A stretch of DNA of 7,190 nucleotides from Bacteroidota bacterium (GCA_028288545.1 JAQBNQ010000412.1:1-7190), one strand, 5' to 3'. Positions 1 through 6,424 are shown, counted from the stretch's first letter. Notes: generated from the letters alone by a model not told the origin. Translations and numbers: made by a program.

Positions 1-399
1 TTTATTCACCAGCTTGTTATAATGGCCTTCAACGATCGTTTTACTCGCAGAAAAGTGCTCCTTTAGACTACCAACGATTACTCCTTTTTCTTCAATGATG
101 TTTGACAAATCCTTATTGAAAATTCCATTTACAAAAACCAGTTTAGTAGCTTTTATAGCAGGAAATGAATTGAATTTATCGGCGATTGCATGAGTGTTGC
201 CCGCAATCTTTAATGTTTCGGGTAACTTGGTTTTAATGTGGGTGTACTTCCACTCCTCGTGCCTGTTGCCGGGAATGCCAAGCTTTTGAAAAGAAGACAG
301 GGCTTCTTTACGCAGTTTGTGAAGAAAGCCTTCTTTCTGCCCGTTTAAGTTTTTTTCAAGCAATTCAAAATCGCCTGCTATGTTATCTGCAAATGCCAT
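1..399 (-). CDS. sufD: Fe-S cluster assembly protein SufD, N-terminal part (cut by window edge)
   Basis: The frame is open from the ATG at 399-397 to the window edge, giving the first 133 residues of a protein that normally has roughly 430. SufD pairs with SufB in the cytoplasmic SufBC2D scaffold, where Fe-S clusters are assembled; SufD is thought to help iron entry. Visible hallmarks are GIPGNRHEEWKYT at residues 41-53, which is the SufD N-terminal signature (G.P..R.EEWKYT), and LVFVNGIFNKDLS at 88-100, matching the conserved strand that leads into the beta-helix core. The core itself lies outside the window. The start is six bases after the sufC stop, so the two genes are almost certainly co-transcribed and probably translationally coupled. 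Identity is confident from the signature and from its position after sufC. Nothing in the visible part suggests damage. Confidence 0.93.
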   Translation of the reverse strand, partial: MAFADNIAGDFELLEKNLNGQKEGFLHKLRKEALSSFQKLGIPGNRHEEWKYTHIKTKLPETLKIAGNTHAIADKFNSFPAIKATKLVFVNGIFNKDLSNIIEEKGVIVGSLKEHFSASKTIVEGHYNKLVNK

Positions 400-405
400 T
401 TTGTA

Positions 406-1170
406 TTACTGATTTATCAATTCGCTATTTTCTTCCTTAATCCAATCGTATCCCTGTTCTTCCAGTTTTAGTGCAAGTTCTTTGCCGCCGCTTTTTACTA
501 TGCGACCTCCGAACATTACATGCACTACATCGGGAACGATATAATTGAGCAGTCTTTGATAGTGCGTGATAATTAGAAAACCGCGATCCTTATTTTTTAA
601 TTTGTTTACTCCGTTTGCTACAATACGCAAGGCATCAATATCAAGACCCGAATCTGTTTCATCTAAAATGCACAAGGTTGGATCGAGCATGGCCATTTGG
701 AAAATCTCGTTACGCTTTTTTTCGCCCCCGCTAAAGCCTTCGTTTAATGAGCGACTGGTCATTTCTTTCTTAATCTCCACCAAGTCCATTTTCTCCTTCA
801 TCAGTTTCAAAAAGTCCTTTGCTTCAATAGGATCAAGGCCGTAGTGTTTGCGTTTTGCATTGACGGCGGCCTTCATAAAATTGGTAACGCTTACACCGGG
901 TATTTCTACCGGGTATTGAAAGGCAAGAAAAACTCCTTCACGCGCTCTTTCATCGGGCGACCATTCCAGCAGGTTTTTACCTTTAAATGTTACTTCGCCT
1001 GAAAGAATTTCATACTCTGCCCTGCCTGCCAAAGTGGAGGCAAGTGTTGATTTGCCCGTTCCGTTGGGCCCCATAATGGCGTGTACTTCACCGGCTTTAA
1101 TCTCAAGGTTAAAGTCCTTCAGGATTTGCTTTCCGTTGATTGCTACGTTTAGATTTTTGATCGACAACAT
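406..1170 (-). CDS. sufC: Fe-S cluster assembly ATPase SufC
   Basis: SufC is the soluble ABC-type ATPase of the SufBC2D complex. Its ATP-driven dimerisation reshapes SufB-SufD during cluster assembly. The 254-residue length is typical. All nucleotide-binding motifs are intact: Walker A GPNGTGKST (34-42), Q-loop Q85 in the SufC-typical FQYP, signature FSGGEKKRNE (146-155), Walker B LCILDE (166-171), D-loop SGLD (174-177) and H-loop H203 in ITHYQR. The SufC-type FSGGEKKRNE signature and the ETDSGLD stretch separate it from transporter ATPases. There are no membrane segments. The ATG at 1170 matches the family start (MLSIKNLNV), although no clear Shine-Dalgarno sequence precedes it, as is usual in Bacteroidota. 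Its first 62 bases overlap the end of a small upstream ORF in another frame, and its stop is six bases before sufD. Confidence 0.98.
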   Translation of the reverse strand: MLSIKNLNVAINGKQILKDFNLEIKAGEVHAIMGPNGTGKSTLASTLAGRAEYEILSGEVTFKGKNLLEWSPDERAREGVFLAFQYPVEIPGVSVTNFMKAAVNAKRKHYGLDPIEAKDFLKLMKEKMDLVEIKKEMTSRSLNEGFSGGEKKRNEIFQMAMLDPTLCILDETDSGLDIDALRIVANGVNKLKNKDRGFLIITHYQRLLNYIVPDVVHVMFGGRIVKSGGKELALKLEEQGYDWIKEENSELINQ

Positions 1171-1342
1171 TTTTCTTAACCGTTTTTCGTTTTCTATTAC
1201 TTGTTCTTTTATTCTTTACTGTATTTGTTTCGCCTTCGTAGGCATCTTTCTTTAGTTCGGCGTAAACCGGCTTTAGCACTTTTGTGTAAATCGTTTTACC
1301 TGTTTGGTATAATCTGAAAACCCTGAAAAGCTTTAAAATCAT
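1109..1342 (-). CDS. Small basic hypothetical protein between sufB and sufC
   Basis: This 77-residue frame has no function I recognise. The N-terminal third (MILKLFRVFRLYQTGKTIY) is hydrophobic and aromatic and could form an amphipathic helix. From about residue 43 it becomes very rich in Lys, Arg, Asn and Thr (for example KNKRTSNRKRKTVKK), probably disordered and able to bind nucleic acid or an acidic surface. It fills almost all of the space between the repeat after sufB and the start of sufC, runs in the same direction, and overlaps sufC by 62 bases, which would allow translational coupling. Its codons look ordinary for the neighbourhood. Against it: there is no Shine-Dalgarno sequence, and the last 20 codons lie over sufC in another frame. 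A weak -7-like TATTTTGG lies at 1367-1360 on its strand. It may be a real small gene or a chance frame. Confidence 0.45.
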   Translation of the reverse strand: MILKLFRVFRLYQTGKTIYTKVLKPVYAELKKDAYEGETNTVKNKRTSNRKRKTVKKNVVDQKSKRSNQRKANPEGL

Positions 1343-1370
1343 GTTTCAATTAATAACAGCCAAAATACGC

Positions 1371-1402
1371 GGCCACAGATTCACAGATTTAAATACAAAT
1401 TA
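1371..1402 (+). repeat. Dispersed intergenic repeat, copy A
   Basis: The sequence GCCACAGATTCACAGATT and the four bases after it (TAAA), 22 bases in all at 1372-1393, recur exactly at 3835-3856. Similarity continues for about ten more bases with one gap and one mismatch (TACAAAT versus ATGCAAAT). The core is itself a short tandem duplication of CACAGATT. Copy A lies in the 127-base gap between sufB and the small ORF, the only sizeable non-coding gap inside the suf operon. Repeats of this wording are, to my knowledge, common between genes in Bacteroidota; their function is unknown. Confidence 0.75.
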
Positions 1403-1469
1403 CTAAACATTTCGCACGGAGTAAACAGCCGAGAATACAAAAAATATTGATTTTATGCTCTCTTTCATT

Positions 1470-2915
1470 TTATCCTACACTTCCCTCCAACGATATGCTG
1501 AGCAACTTTTGGGCTTCAACGGCAAATTCCATTGGTAACTGTTTAAAAACTTCTTTGCAATAACCATTAATGATCATGCTCACTGCTTCTTCATTACTTA
1601 AGCCCCGTTGATTGCAATAGAACAATAAGTCCTCGCCAATTTTTGAGGTTGTTGCTTCATGCTCTACCTTGCCCGACTTATTCTTGATCTCGAGGTATGG
1701 AAAGGTATGTGCGCCACATTTATCGCCAATCAGCAAACTATCGCACTGAGAGGAATTATAGGCGTTATCAGCCGTTTTGTGAATTTGCACCAATCCACGG
1801 TAAGAGTTATTGCTTTTACCGGCAGAGATTCCTTTTGAAACTATCCGGCTACGAGTATTCTTTCCAATATGGATCATCTTGGTTCCGGTATCGGCTTGCT
1901 GATAGTTATTGGTTACGGCTACTGAATAAAATTCGCCGATGGAGTTATCGCCTTTTAGGATACAGCTTGGGTATTTCCAGGTAATGGCGCTGCCTGTTTC
2001 AACCTGGGTCCAGCTTATTTTGGAGTTTGCACCTTTACAAAGTCCCCGCTTGGTTACAAAATTGTAGATACCGCCTATGCCTTCTTTATTGCCAGGATAC
2101 CAGTTTTGTACCGTGGAGTATTTTATTTCAGCGTTATCGTGAGTTATAAGTTCAACCACTGCGGCGTGTAATTGATTTTCATCGCGCATTGGGGCGGTGC
2201 AGCCTTCAAGGTATGATACATAACTTCCTTCGTCTGCAATAATCAGTGTCCGTTCAAACTGGCCTGTGTTTTCAGCATTAATCCGGAAATAGGTTGAAAG
2301 TTCCATTGGGCAACGAACACCTTTAGGGATATAAACAAAACTGCCATCGCTAAACACTGCGCTATTAAGGGCTGAATAATAATTATCGCGGGCTGGTACA
2401 ACTGTACCAAGGTACTGCTGTACTAAACCGGGATATTCTTTTACCGCTTCAGAAATTGAACAGAATACGATGCCTTTTTCCTTTAGAGACTCGCGAAACG
2501 TGGTAATAACGCTTTCAGAATCCATTACATAATCTACCGCAACGCCTGCTAATATTTTCTGCTCCTGTATGGGAATGCCCAATTTATCGTATGTGGCCCG
2601 AATTTCGGGGTCAACATCATCCAGGCTTTCAATCTTCTTTTTCTTCTTCTGCGCTGCGTAGTATATGATGCTTTGAAAGTCGATTTTTGGGAAATGGACA
2701 TTTTGCCATTGTGGCTGCTCCATTTTAAGCCATGTGCTAAAAGCCTTTAATCTCCAATCCAACAACCATTCCGGCTCGTTCTTTTTGGCAGAAATGAACC
2801 TTACAGTATCCTCCGTTAACCCTTTTAGTGCAAATTCCTGCTCTATATTGGTAACAAAGCCGTACTTGTAGTCGTTCGTGGTTACTTCGTCAATAATTTT
2901 ATCGTTTTCAGCCAT
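1470..2915 (-). CDS. sufB: Fe-S cluster assembly scaffold protein SufB
   Basis: SufB is the core scaffold subunit of SufBC2D. It accepts persulfide sulfur delivered from SufS/SufE-type proteins and is where the nascent Fe-S cluster forms. The 481 residues are a full-length SufB (the E. coli protein has 495). The N-terminal helical part contains DVDPEIRATYDKLGIP (100-115). The beta-helix core carries SYVSYLEGCTAP (231-242), whose Cys239 corresponds to the sulfur-accepting Cys254 of E. coli. The C-terminal part carries SSQCDSLLIGDKCGAHTFP (388-406), with Cys391 equivalent to Cys405, then VEHEATTSKIGED (417-429), with Glu420 equivalent to Glu434. The C-terminus ends in the family-typical ISLEGSVG. 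The ATG at 2915 gives the expected N-terminus. It is the first visible gene of the operon and is probably transcribed from the promoter element at 3001-3008, leaving a leader of about 80 bases. The order sufB-sufC-sufD is the usual one. Confidence 0.98.
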   Translation of the reverse strand: MAENDKIIDEVTTNDYKYGFVTNIEQEFALKGLTEDTVRFISAKKNEPEWLLDWRLKAFSTWLKMEQPQWQNVHFPKIDFQSIIYYAAQKKKKKIESLDDVDPEIRATYDKLGIPIQEQKILAGVAVDYVMDSESVITTFRESLKEKGIVFCSISEAVKEYPGLVQQYLGTVVPARDNYYSALNSAVFSDGSFVYIPKGVRCPMELSTYFRINAENTGQFERTLIIADEGSYVSYLEGCTAPMRDENQLHAAVVELITHDNAEIKYSTVQNWYPGNKEGIGGIYNFVTKRGLCKGANSKISWTQVETGSAITWKYPSCILKGDNSIGEFYSVAVTNNYQQADTGTKMIHIGKNTRSRIVSKGISAGKSNNSYRGLVQIHKTADNAYNSSQCDSLLIGDKCGAHTFPYLEIKNKSGKVEHEATTSKIGEDLLFYCNQRGLSNEEAVSMIINGYCKEVFKQLPMEFAVEAQKLLSISLEGSVG

Positions 2916-3000
2916 AATTTAGCAGCTCATTCCTATATTAGTTCCTGATAATGATGCGTTAAAACAACAAAGGGTAATAAGTCTTTGTTTTATATTCGGG

Positions 3001-3008
3001 CAAAGTTA
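3001..3008 (-). promoter_or_regulatory. Candidate sufB promoter, -7 element
   Basis: On the minus strand these bases read TAACTTTG, an exact match to the Bacteroidota -7 consensus TAnnTTTG recognised by the primary sigma factor. Transcription would start near 2997, giving sufB a leader of roughly 80 bases. A -33 element is less clear: the nearest upstream TTG (in CTTG) is 24 bases away, a little further than the usual spacing of about 20, and it falls inside the palindrome at 3026-3042. The call rests on the exact motif in the right place and direction; no start-site data are available. Confidence 0.5.
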
Positions 3009-3025
3009 ACCCAATTCAAGAATTA

Positions 3026-3042
3026 TTTAGAACAAGTCTAAA
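3026..3042. promoter_or_regulatory. Perfect 6-5-6 palindrome, candidate operator between sufB and cox3
   Basis: The arms TTTAGA and TCTAAA are perfect inverted copies separated by the five bases ACAAG. The site is 17 bases upstream of the sufB -7 element, so it covers the -33 region of that promoter, and it ends 9 bases before the cox3 start codon. This is where a dimeric repressor would block sufB, and possibly cox3. suf operons are commonly controlled by iron- or Fe-S-sensing regulators (Fur, Rrf2/IscR or DtxR types), but I do not recognise this motif as the established box of any of them. That it is an operator is inference from symmetry and position. Confidence 0.45.
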
Positions 3043-3053
3043 CAAAATTTTGT
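3042..3053. other. 12-base palindrome overlapping the cox3 start codon
   Basis: ACAAAATTTTGT is a perfect palindrome that shares one base with the 6-5-6 palindrome and includes the first two bases of the cox3 GTG codon. It may extend a protein-binding site or limit cox3 initiation. Short AT-rich palindromes also arise easily by chance in such DNA, so a function is unproven. Confidence 0.25.
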
Positions 3054-3699
3054 GCCAAGGATTGGTAAAACATCTGTAAATGACCCTATTAGGGCGCAAC
3101 TTGAGTTTCGCCTTAAGTTTCATCCCTTGCGCATATTTACTTACCTGGTGCTGGTTGGCATTTCCTCGGCGTTCCTATTTCTATCCGTTTCGTACTTTGC
3201 CACAACCATAGGCACCGATTTTAATAAGTTCCATTTGCCGCTGCTTTTTCATGCAAACACCATCATTATCCTGGTTTCTAGTTACACTATTAGTCAAACG
3301 CGAAAGGCTTTAATGAACGATGACGAAAATGGATACATGAAGGGATTGCTTGTAACGGCGGGCCTGGGTGTTGCCTTTACGATTTTCCAGGTAATGGGGT
3401 GGATGGAGTTGATGAGAAGCGGAATTAAGCTGACAAATAGTGTTGCAGGCGCTTATTTGTATGTTATATCGGGATTGCACCTGGTGCATTTGTTGGTTGG
3501 TGTGGCAATACTTTTATGGTTTACGGCTAACGCGCTTAACAAGCAGAACGACCCGGTTAAGTTATTGCTGTTTGAGAGTAACCCGTTTAGCAAAATGAAG
3601 GTAGAATTGCTTTGCACTTACTGGCACTTTGTGGATGGCATTTGGATATACTTTTACCTGTTTTTTCTGTTGAATATTTACGTGTTTACCAAGTGGTAG
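3052..3699 (+). CDS. Heme-copper oxidase (cytochrome c oxidase) subunit III
   Basis: Subunit III is a membrane protein that stabilises the catalytic subunit I of heme-copper oxidases; it carries no redox metal. The 215-residue product has five predicted membrane helices at about 27-51, 62-83, 97-120, 131-158 and 186-212, fitting the five-helix bacterial form. Family motifs are HANTIIILVSSYTIS (67-81, the NT..L..SS.T motif), SGLHLVHLLVG (140-150, the G.H..H...G motif) and YWHFVDGIWIYFY (190-202, the WHF.D..W motif). The start is GTG at 3052: an in-frame TAG at 3028 excludes a longer protein, and the first internal ATG is residue 88, far too late. The gene stands apart from any other oxidase subunit or assembly gene in the window. 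It is divergent from sufB and shares its 136-bp upstream region. No good plus-strand -7 element was seen. Whether it belongs to an aa3-type or another oxidase cannot be told from this sequence. Confidence 0.9.
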   Translation: MPRIGKTSVNDPIRAQLEFRLKFHPLRIFTYLVLVGISSAFLFLSVSYFATTIGTDFNKFHLPLLFHANTIIILVSSYTISQTRKALMNDDENGYMKGLLVTAGLGVAFTIFQVMGWMELMRSGIKLTNSVAGAYLYVISGLHLVHLLVGVAILLWFTANALNKQNDPVKLLLFESNPFSKMKVELLCTYWHFVDGIWIYFYLFFLLNIYVFTKW

Positions 3700-3716
3700 C
3701 AGCCACCTCTCCCCCG

Positions 3717-3733
3717 CCTCTCCAAAGGAGAGG
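3717..3733. repeat. GGAGAGG hairpin after cox3
   Basis: CCTCTCC, a three-base AAA loop and GGAGAGG form a perfect seven-pair hairpin starting 17 bases after the cox3 stop. A second CCTCTCC at 3706-3712 could pair with the same right arm, so two alternative folds are possible. There is no run of T after the stem, so it is not a standard intrinsic terminator, though it could protect the 3' end of the cox3 transcript. Very similar CTCTCC-AAA-GGAGAG palindromes recur between genes in many Bacteroidota genomes as far as I know, so it may be one copy of a dispersed palindrome. Confidence 0.6.
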
Positions 3734-3834
3734 AGCTTAATACAAAATTGGTCTTAAGAGTATTATAAGCGATCCAATCGGTAAGGGTCCTATTGTTACA
3801 AAGCAATAGCTGCTAATAAGGATTTTAAATACAA

Positions 3835-3866
3835 GCCACAGATTCACAGATTTAAAATGCAAATAA
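3835..3866 (+). repeat. Dispersed intergenic repeat, copy B
   Basis: This is the second copy, in the same orientation, of the repeat at 1371-1402, with 22 identical bases followed by a near-identical tail. Here it sits in the 292-bp non-coding stretch before the right-hand operon. The flanks before the core differ between the copies, so the shared part is short and does not come from a recent duplication of the whole region. Confidence 0.75.
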
Positions 3867-3923
3867 GTGTTATTGAAATCCCAAAGAGTAATTTCATGTA
3901 TTTACTTCATGCATTATCATTTT

Positions 3924-3948
3924 AATCATAAAAATCATAATAAATCAG
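3924..3948 (+). repeat. AT-rich short tandem repeat (AATCATAA units)
   Basis: AATCATAAA and AATCATAAT follow one another directly, then a partial third unit AAATCAG. On the minus strand this reads as repeated TTATGATT. Together with copy B of the CACAGATT repeat about 60 bases away, it resembles the ends of short intergenic elements that I recall from Bacteroidota chromosomes, but no gene or clear terminal inverted repeat is visible here. The remainder of 3700-3991 holds only a weak stem (CTATTG at 3790-3795 with CAATAG at 3804-3809) and no credible coding frame. Confidence 0.5.
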
Positions 3949-3991
3949 CGTTCTATCTGTATTGGGATTCGTGATTATATTGCACCAAATT

Positions 3992-5281
3992 ATGGCGATA
4001 AGGATTCACGTTGGCGGAGATGTTATTTACCCGGAGATGGTTAAATATACGCTGCGGACTATTTTTTTTAATAAGCAATCGCAATGCTCATTTGTACAGG
4101 AACAGGATAGCGCCGTTTTAACTGTCGGCGTTGGGGCTGAAAATGATGTGAGGGTATCGCCCAGGTTTTTGGGACACCTTACCCCTGTTAATGCGCAAGG
4201 GCATGTGGTGCTTGAGGATGGTACAACAGATTTTATCACTACTATTTTCTACTACATTAATTCTTTGCAGGAGTATAATAGCCGCGATCTTGACGATTAC
4301 GGAAGATTCAAGTTTGCCAATAGTCTGCAGTGCAAGTTGAATTTTATTGATAAGAACTTTGTTCAGCAGTTGATAGAGAACTTTATTGGCCATCAACCCA
4401 AGCTAAGTTCGTTGGCATGGACAAAGCGGAGATCGAAGTTTTTCTTAACCCACGATATTGATTCGGTTTACGGTGCCACCAAAGAGGATGGTAATTATGC
4501 AGTGCGGCACATGAAATTCGGGCAGGTTTTCAGGCTAATGTTTAACGCGGCGTTTTCGCGGCCGGATTGGTTGAATATGGATGAGATAATGAAATTGGAG
4601 AGTGAATATGATTTTAAGTCGACCTTTTACTGGTTGTTGATCAAAGACAGATTGAACAGCGATTATAAGTTTTCGTCTTCTAAAATTCAGCGGCAGTTTA
4701 AAGGGGTTGCAGATAAGGGTTGGGAAAATGGCCTGCATAAAAGTATGGGTGGTTACGGGTTTAGGGACGAAATGCGAATGTTTGGCAGTAAGCCAGCGGG
4801 TAACAGATTTCATTATTTGAGATTTGCTTTGCCGGAGGGGTACGATACAATTGAAGCTACCGGTATACCTTTGGACACTTCGCTTGGCTTTAGTGAGGCA
4901 ATGGGTTTCAGGAATTCGTATGGATTGCCTTTTATGCCCTATAGTTTACGCGGTAAAAGGCCATATAATTTTGTGGAGGTGCCTCAATTGATAATGGACC
5001 GCACCTTTTTTAAGGACCGGAAGTCAGTTAGCGAAATAAAAAAGACCTTGATTGATTTTTTTGAAGCGAACAAATACAATTGCGTTTTTACTATTAACTG
5101 GCACAACAACTTTTTTACCGAGTTGAAGTACAAAGGTTATGCCGATATATACAGGGCGCTGCTTGAGTATTTTAAGGATAATGGAATTGAGTGTATTACA
5201 CAGAGCGGAATAATTGAAGAGTATTATAAACCTGAGATGTACCTTTTAAAGAGGGATCAGGAAGTTGAAGCGAAGAAATGA
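3992..5281 (+). CDS. Divergent CE4-type polysaccharide deacetylase family protein
   Basis: Family members of this type are metal-dependent de-N-acetylases or close relatives; the substrate here is unknown. The 429-residue protein has an N-terminal domain (about 1-140) like the uncharacterised one that precedes this Bacteroidota deacetylase group (probably DUF7033), then the catalytic domain. Motifs are FFLTHDIDSVYG (150-161, with the metal-binding and catalytic Asp pair), GLHKS (247-251, His249 a likely metal ligand), NRFHYLRF (271-278), GIPLDTSLGFSEAMGFR (291-307) and INWHNN (368-373, His371 as the late catalytic His). I see no signal peptide or membrane helix, so it is probably cytoplasmic. 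I chose the ATG at 3992. The frame can be extended to a TTG at 3962, but the added residues would come from repeat-like intergenic DNA. Its stop overlaps the next start as ATGA, marking the first gene of a three-gene operon. Confidence 0.85.
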   Translation: MAIRIHVGGDVIYPEMVKYTLRTIFFNKQSQCSFVQEQDSAVLTVGVGAENDVRVSPRFLGHLTPVNAQGHVVLEDGTTDFITTIFYYINSLQEYNSRDLDDYGRFKFANSLQCKLNFIDKNFVQQLIENFIGHQPKLSSLAWTKRRSKFFLTHDIDSVYGATKEDGNYAVRHMKFGQVFRLMFNAAFSRPDWLNMDEIMKLESEYDFKSTFYWLLIKDRLNSDYKFSSSKIQRQFKGVADKGWENGLHKSMGGYGFRDEMRMFGSKPAGNRFHYLRFALPEGYDTIEATGIPLDTSLGFSEAMGFRNSYGLPFMPYSLRGKRPYNFVEVPQLIMDRTFFKDRKSVSEIKKTLIDFFEANKYNCVFTINWHNNFFTELKYKGYADIYRALLEYFKDNGIECITQSGIIEEYYKPEMYLLKRDQEVEAKK

Positions 5282-6423
5282 AGAAGAGTGATATAAAAGT
5301 TCTTTTACTGGATGCAGCCAACCAAAATACTTTGGCCATACTGAGGCATTTGGGGAAGAAGGGATATGTAGTAGATGTTTGCGGCTACCAGAAAATGTCG
5401 CTGGCCTTGTTTTCGAAATACGTGAACAACAAATTTATAATTGCTGAGCCCCAGGCTAACGAGGCCGGATTTATTGCAGATGTTACAAAATTGTTGAAGG
5501 AGGGTAGTTATAACCTTTTAATGCCTGTTGGGTTTAAATCATACAAGGCATGTGCAAAGCACCAGGCGGAGATAAAGAAGTACACCAACATGGTAATTAC
5601 TTCTGATGATAATATCAGTTTGGCCTCGGATAAAAGAAGAACAAATGATTTTGCTGAAAGGGTAGGAGTACCGGTGCCGAAAACTTTTGCTTTAAAAAGC
5701 AAAGCGGAGTTGGATGGATTGCAGTTGTCGTTTCCTTGTGTAATAAAAGGACCCTTTGAAGCCGGCAAGAATATTGTTGAGTATGCGCAGAACCGCGAGG
5801 AATTGAAAAGCAAGTTCACCGCCATGTGTGCTAAAAATGGTTTTACTGAGCCGGACCTGCCGATTGTGCAGGAGTATATTGTAGGTGATGGGTACGGTTT
5901 TTTTGCATATTATGACGAGGGTGTTTGCAAGAGAATATTTATGCATCACAGATTGCGCGAATACCCGGTTACCGGAGGGGCCAGCGTTTGCGCGGAATCA
6001 TTCAGGGATGAGAAACTGAAAGAATACGGGACAAAAATGCTGGACGCGCTTAAATGGAATGGCGTTGCCATGGTTGAGTTTAAAAAGAATAATGCAGATG
6101 GCGAGTATAAACTGATGGAGATAAACCCGAAGTTTTGGGGCTCGTTACAACTGGCCCTTGAATCGGGAGTTGAGTTTGATGAGATGTTGTTGCAAAAGGC
6201 AATGGGCAGGGACATTTCGTACTCGGAAGAATTTGAGCCCACTACGTTTCAGTGGATGATAAACGGCGAGTTTTTTCACGCCATTGAAAGGCCTTCGGCC
6301 ATTCCAAAGATCGTTAGCACTATGTTCTATTCAAAAAAGGATTTGAATTTTAGCGACCCGATGCCGCACCTGTTCCAGTTAGCCAATATCTTTACACACT
6401 ATTACAAAAAACTGAAAGGCTGA
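5278..6423 (+). CDS. ATP-grasp carboxylate-amine ligase family protein
   Basis: ATP-grasp enzymes activate a carboxylate as acyl-phosphate and join it to an amine or other nucleophile; both substrates are unknown here. The 381 residues form a pre-ATP-grasp domain (about 6-115, starting KVLLLDAANQNTLAILRHLG), then the ATP-grasp fold. Visible motifs are DKRRTNDFAERVGVPVPKT (118-136), FPCVIKGP (152-159, ATP-binding Lys157), VQEYIVGDGYGFFA (197-210), HHRLREYPVTGGAS (223-236), GVAMVEFK (262-269, Glu267) and MEINPKFWGSL (280-290, Glu281 and Asn283 as Mg ligands). The MEINPKFWGSL form places it near the predicted carboligases grouped as COG3919, often found in surface-polysaccharide loci. About 90 residues follow the last motif and have no known domain that I recognise. 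It overlaps the deacetylase stop by four bases (ATGA) and ends one base before the PHP gene, so the three are co-expressed. Active-site residues look complete. Confidence 0.88.
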   Translation: MKKSDIKVLLLDAANQNTLAILRHLGKKGYVVDVCGYQKMSLALFSKYVNNKFIIAEPQANEAGFIADVTKLLKEGSYNLLMPVGFKSYKACAKHQAEIKKYTNMVITSDDNISLASDKRRTNDFAERVGVPVPKTFALKSKAELDGLQLSFPCVIKGPFEAGKNIVEYAQNREELKSKFTAMCAKNGFTEPDLPIVQEYIVGDGYGFFAYYDEGVCKRIFMHHRLREYPVTGGASVCAESFRDEKLKEYGTKMLDALKWNGVAMVEFKKNNADGEYKLMEINPKFWGSLQLALESGVEFDEMLLQKAMGRDISYSEEFEPTTFQWMINGEFFHAIERPSAIPKIVSTMFYSKKDLNFSDPMPHLFQLANIFTHYYKKLKG

Positions 6424-6424
6424 A

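Noticed and set aside
566..844. Plus-strand open frame over sufC
   Set aside because: It is antisense to the conserved sufC motifs and its product has no recognisable domain; it is a frame shadow.
1360..1367. TATTTTGG on the minus strand as an internal promoter for the small ORF and sufC
   Set aside because: It misses the TAnnTTTG consensus and has no properly spaced -33 element, so it is not strong enough to annotate.
1697..1984. Plus-strand open frame over sufB
   Set aside because: It lies wholly opposite the conserved SufB core and its arginine- and tyrosine-rich product looks like an antisense artefact.
2945..2957. GATAATGATG-like stretch resembling half of a classical Fur box in the sufB leader
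   Set aside because: Only one half matches and the other half is absent. It lies downstream of the predicted start, and short AT-rich matches are expected by chance.
1371..3866. The two CACAGATT repeats as a CRISPR array or as the ends of a composite mobile element
   Set aside because: There are only two copies, in the same orientation and 2.5 kb apart, with core genes between them and no transposase or regular spacing.
5508..6242. Several minus-strand open frames across the ATP-grasp gene
   Set aside because: They lie opposite intact ATP-grasp motifs, overlap one another, and show no family features.
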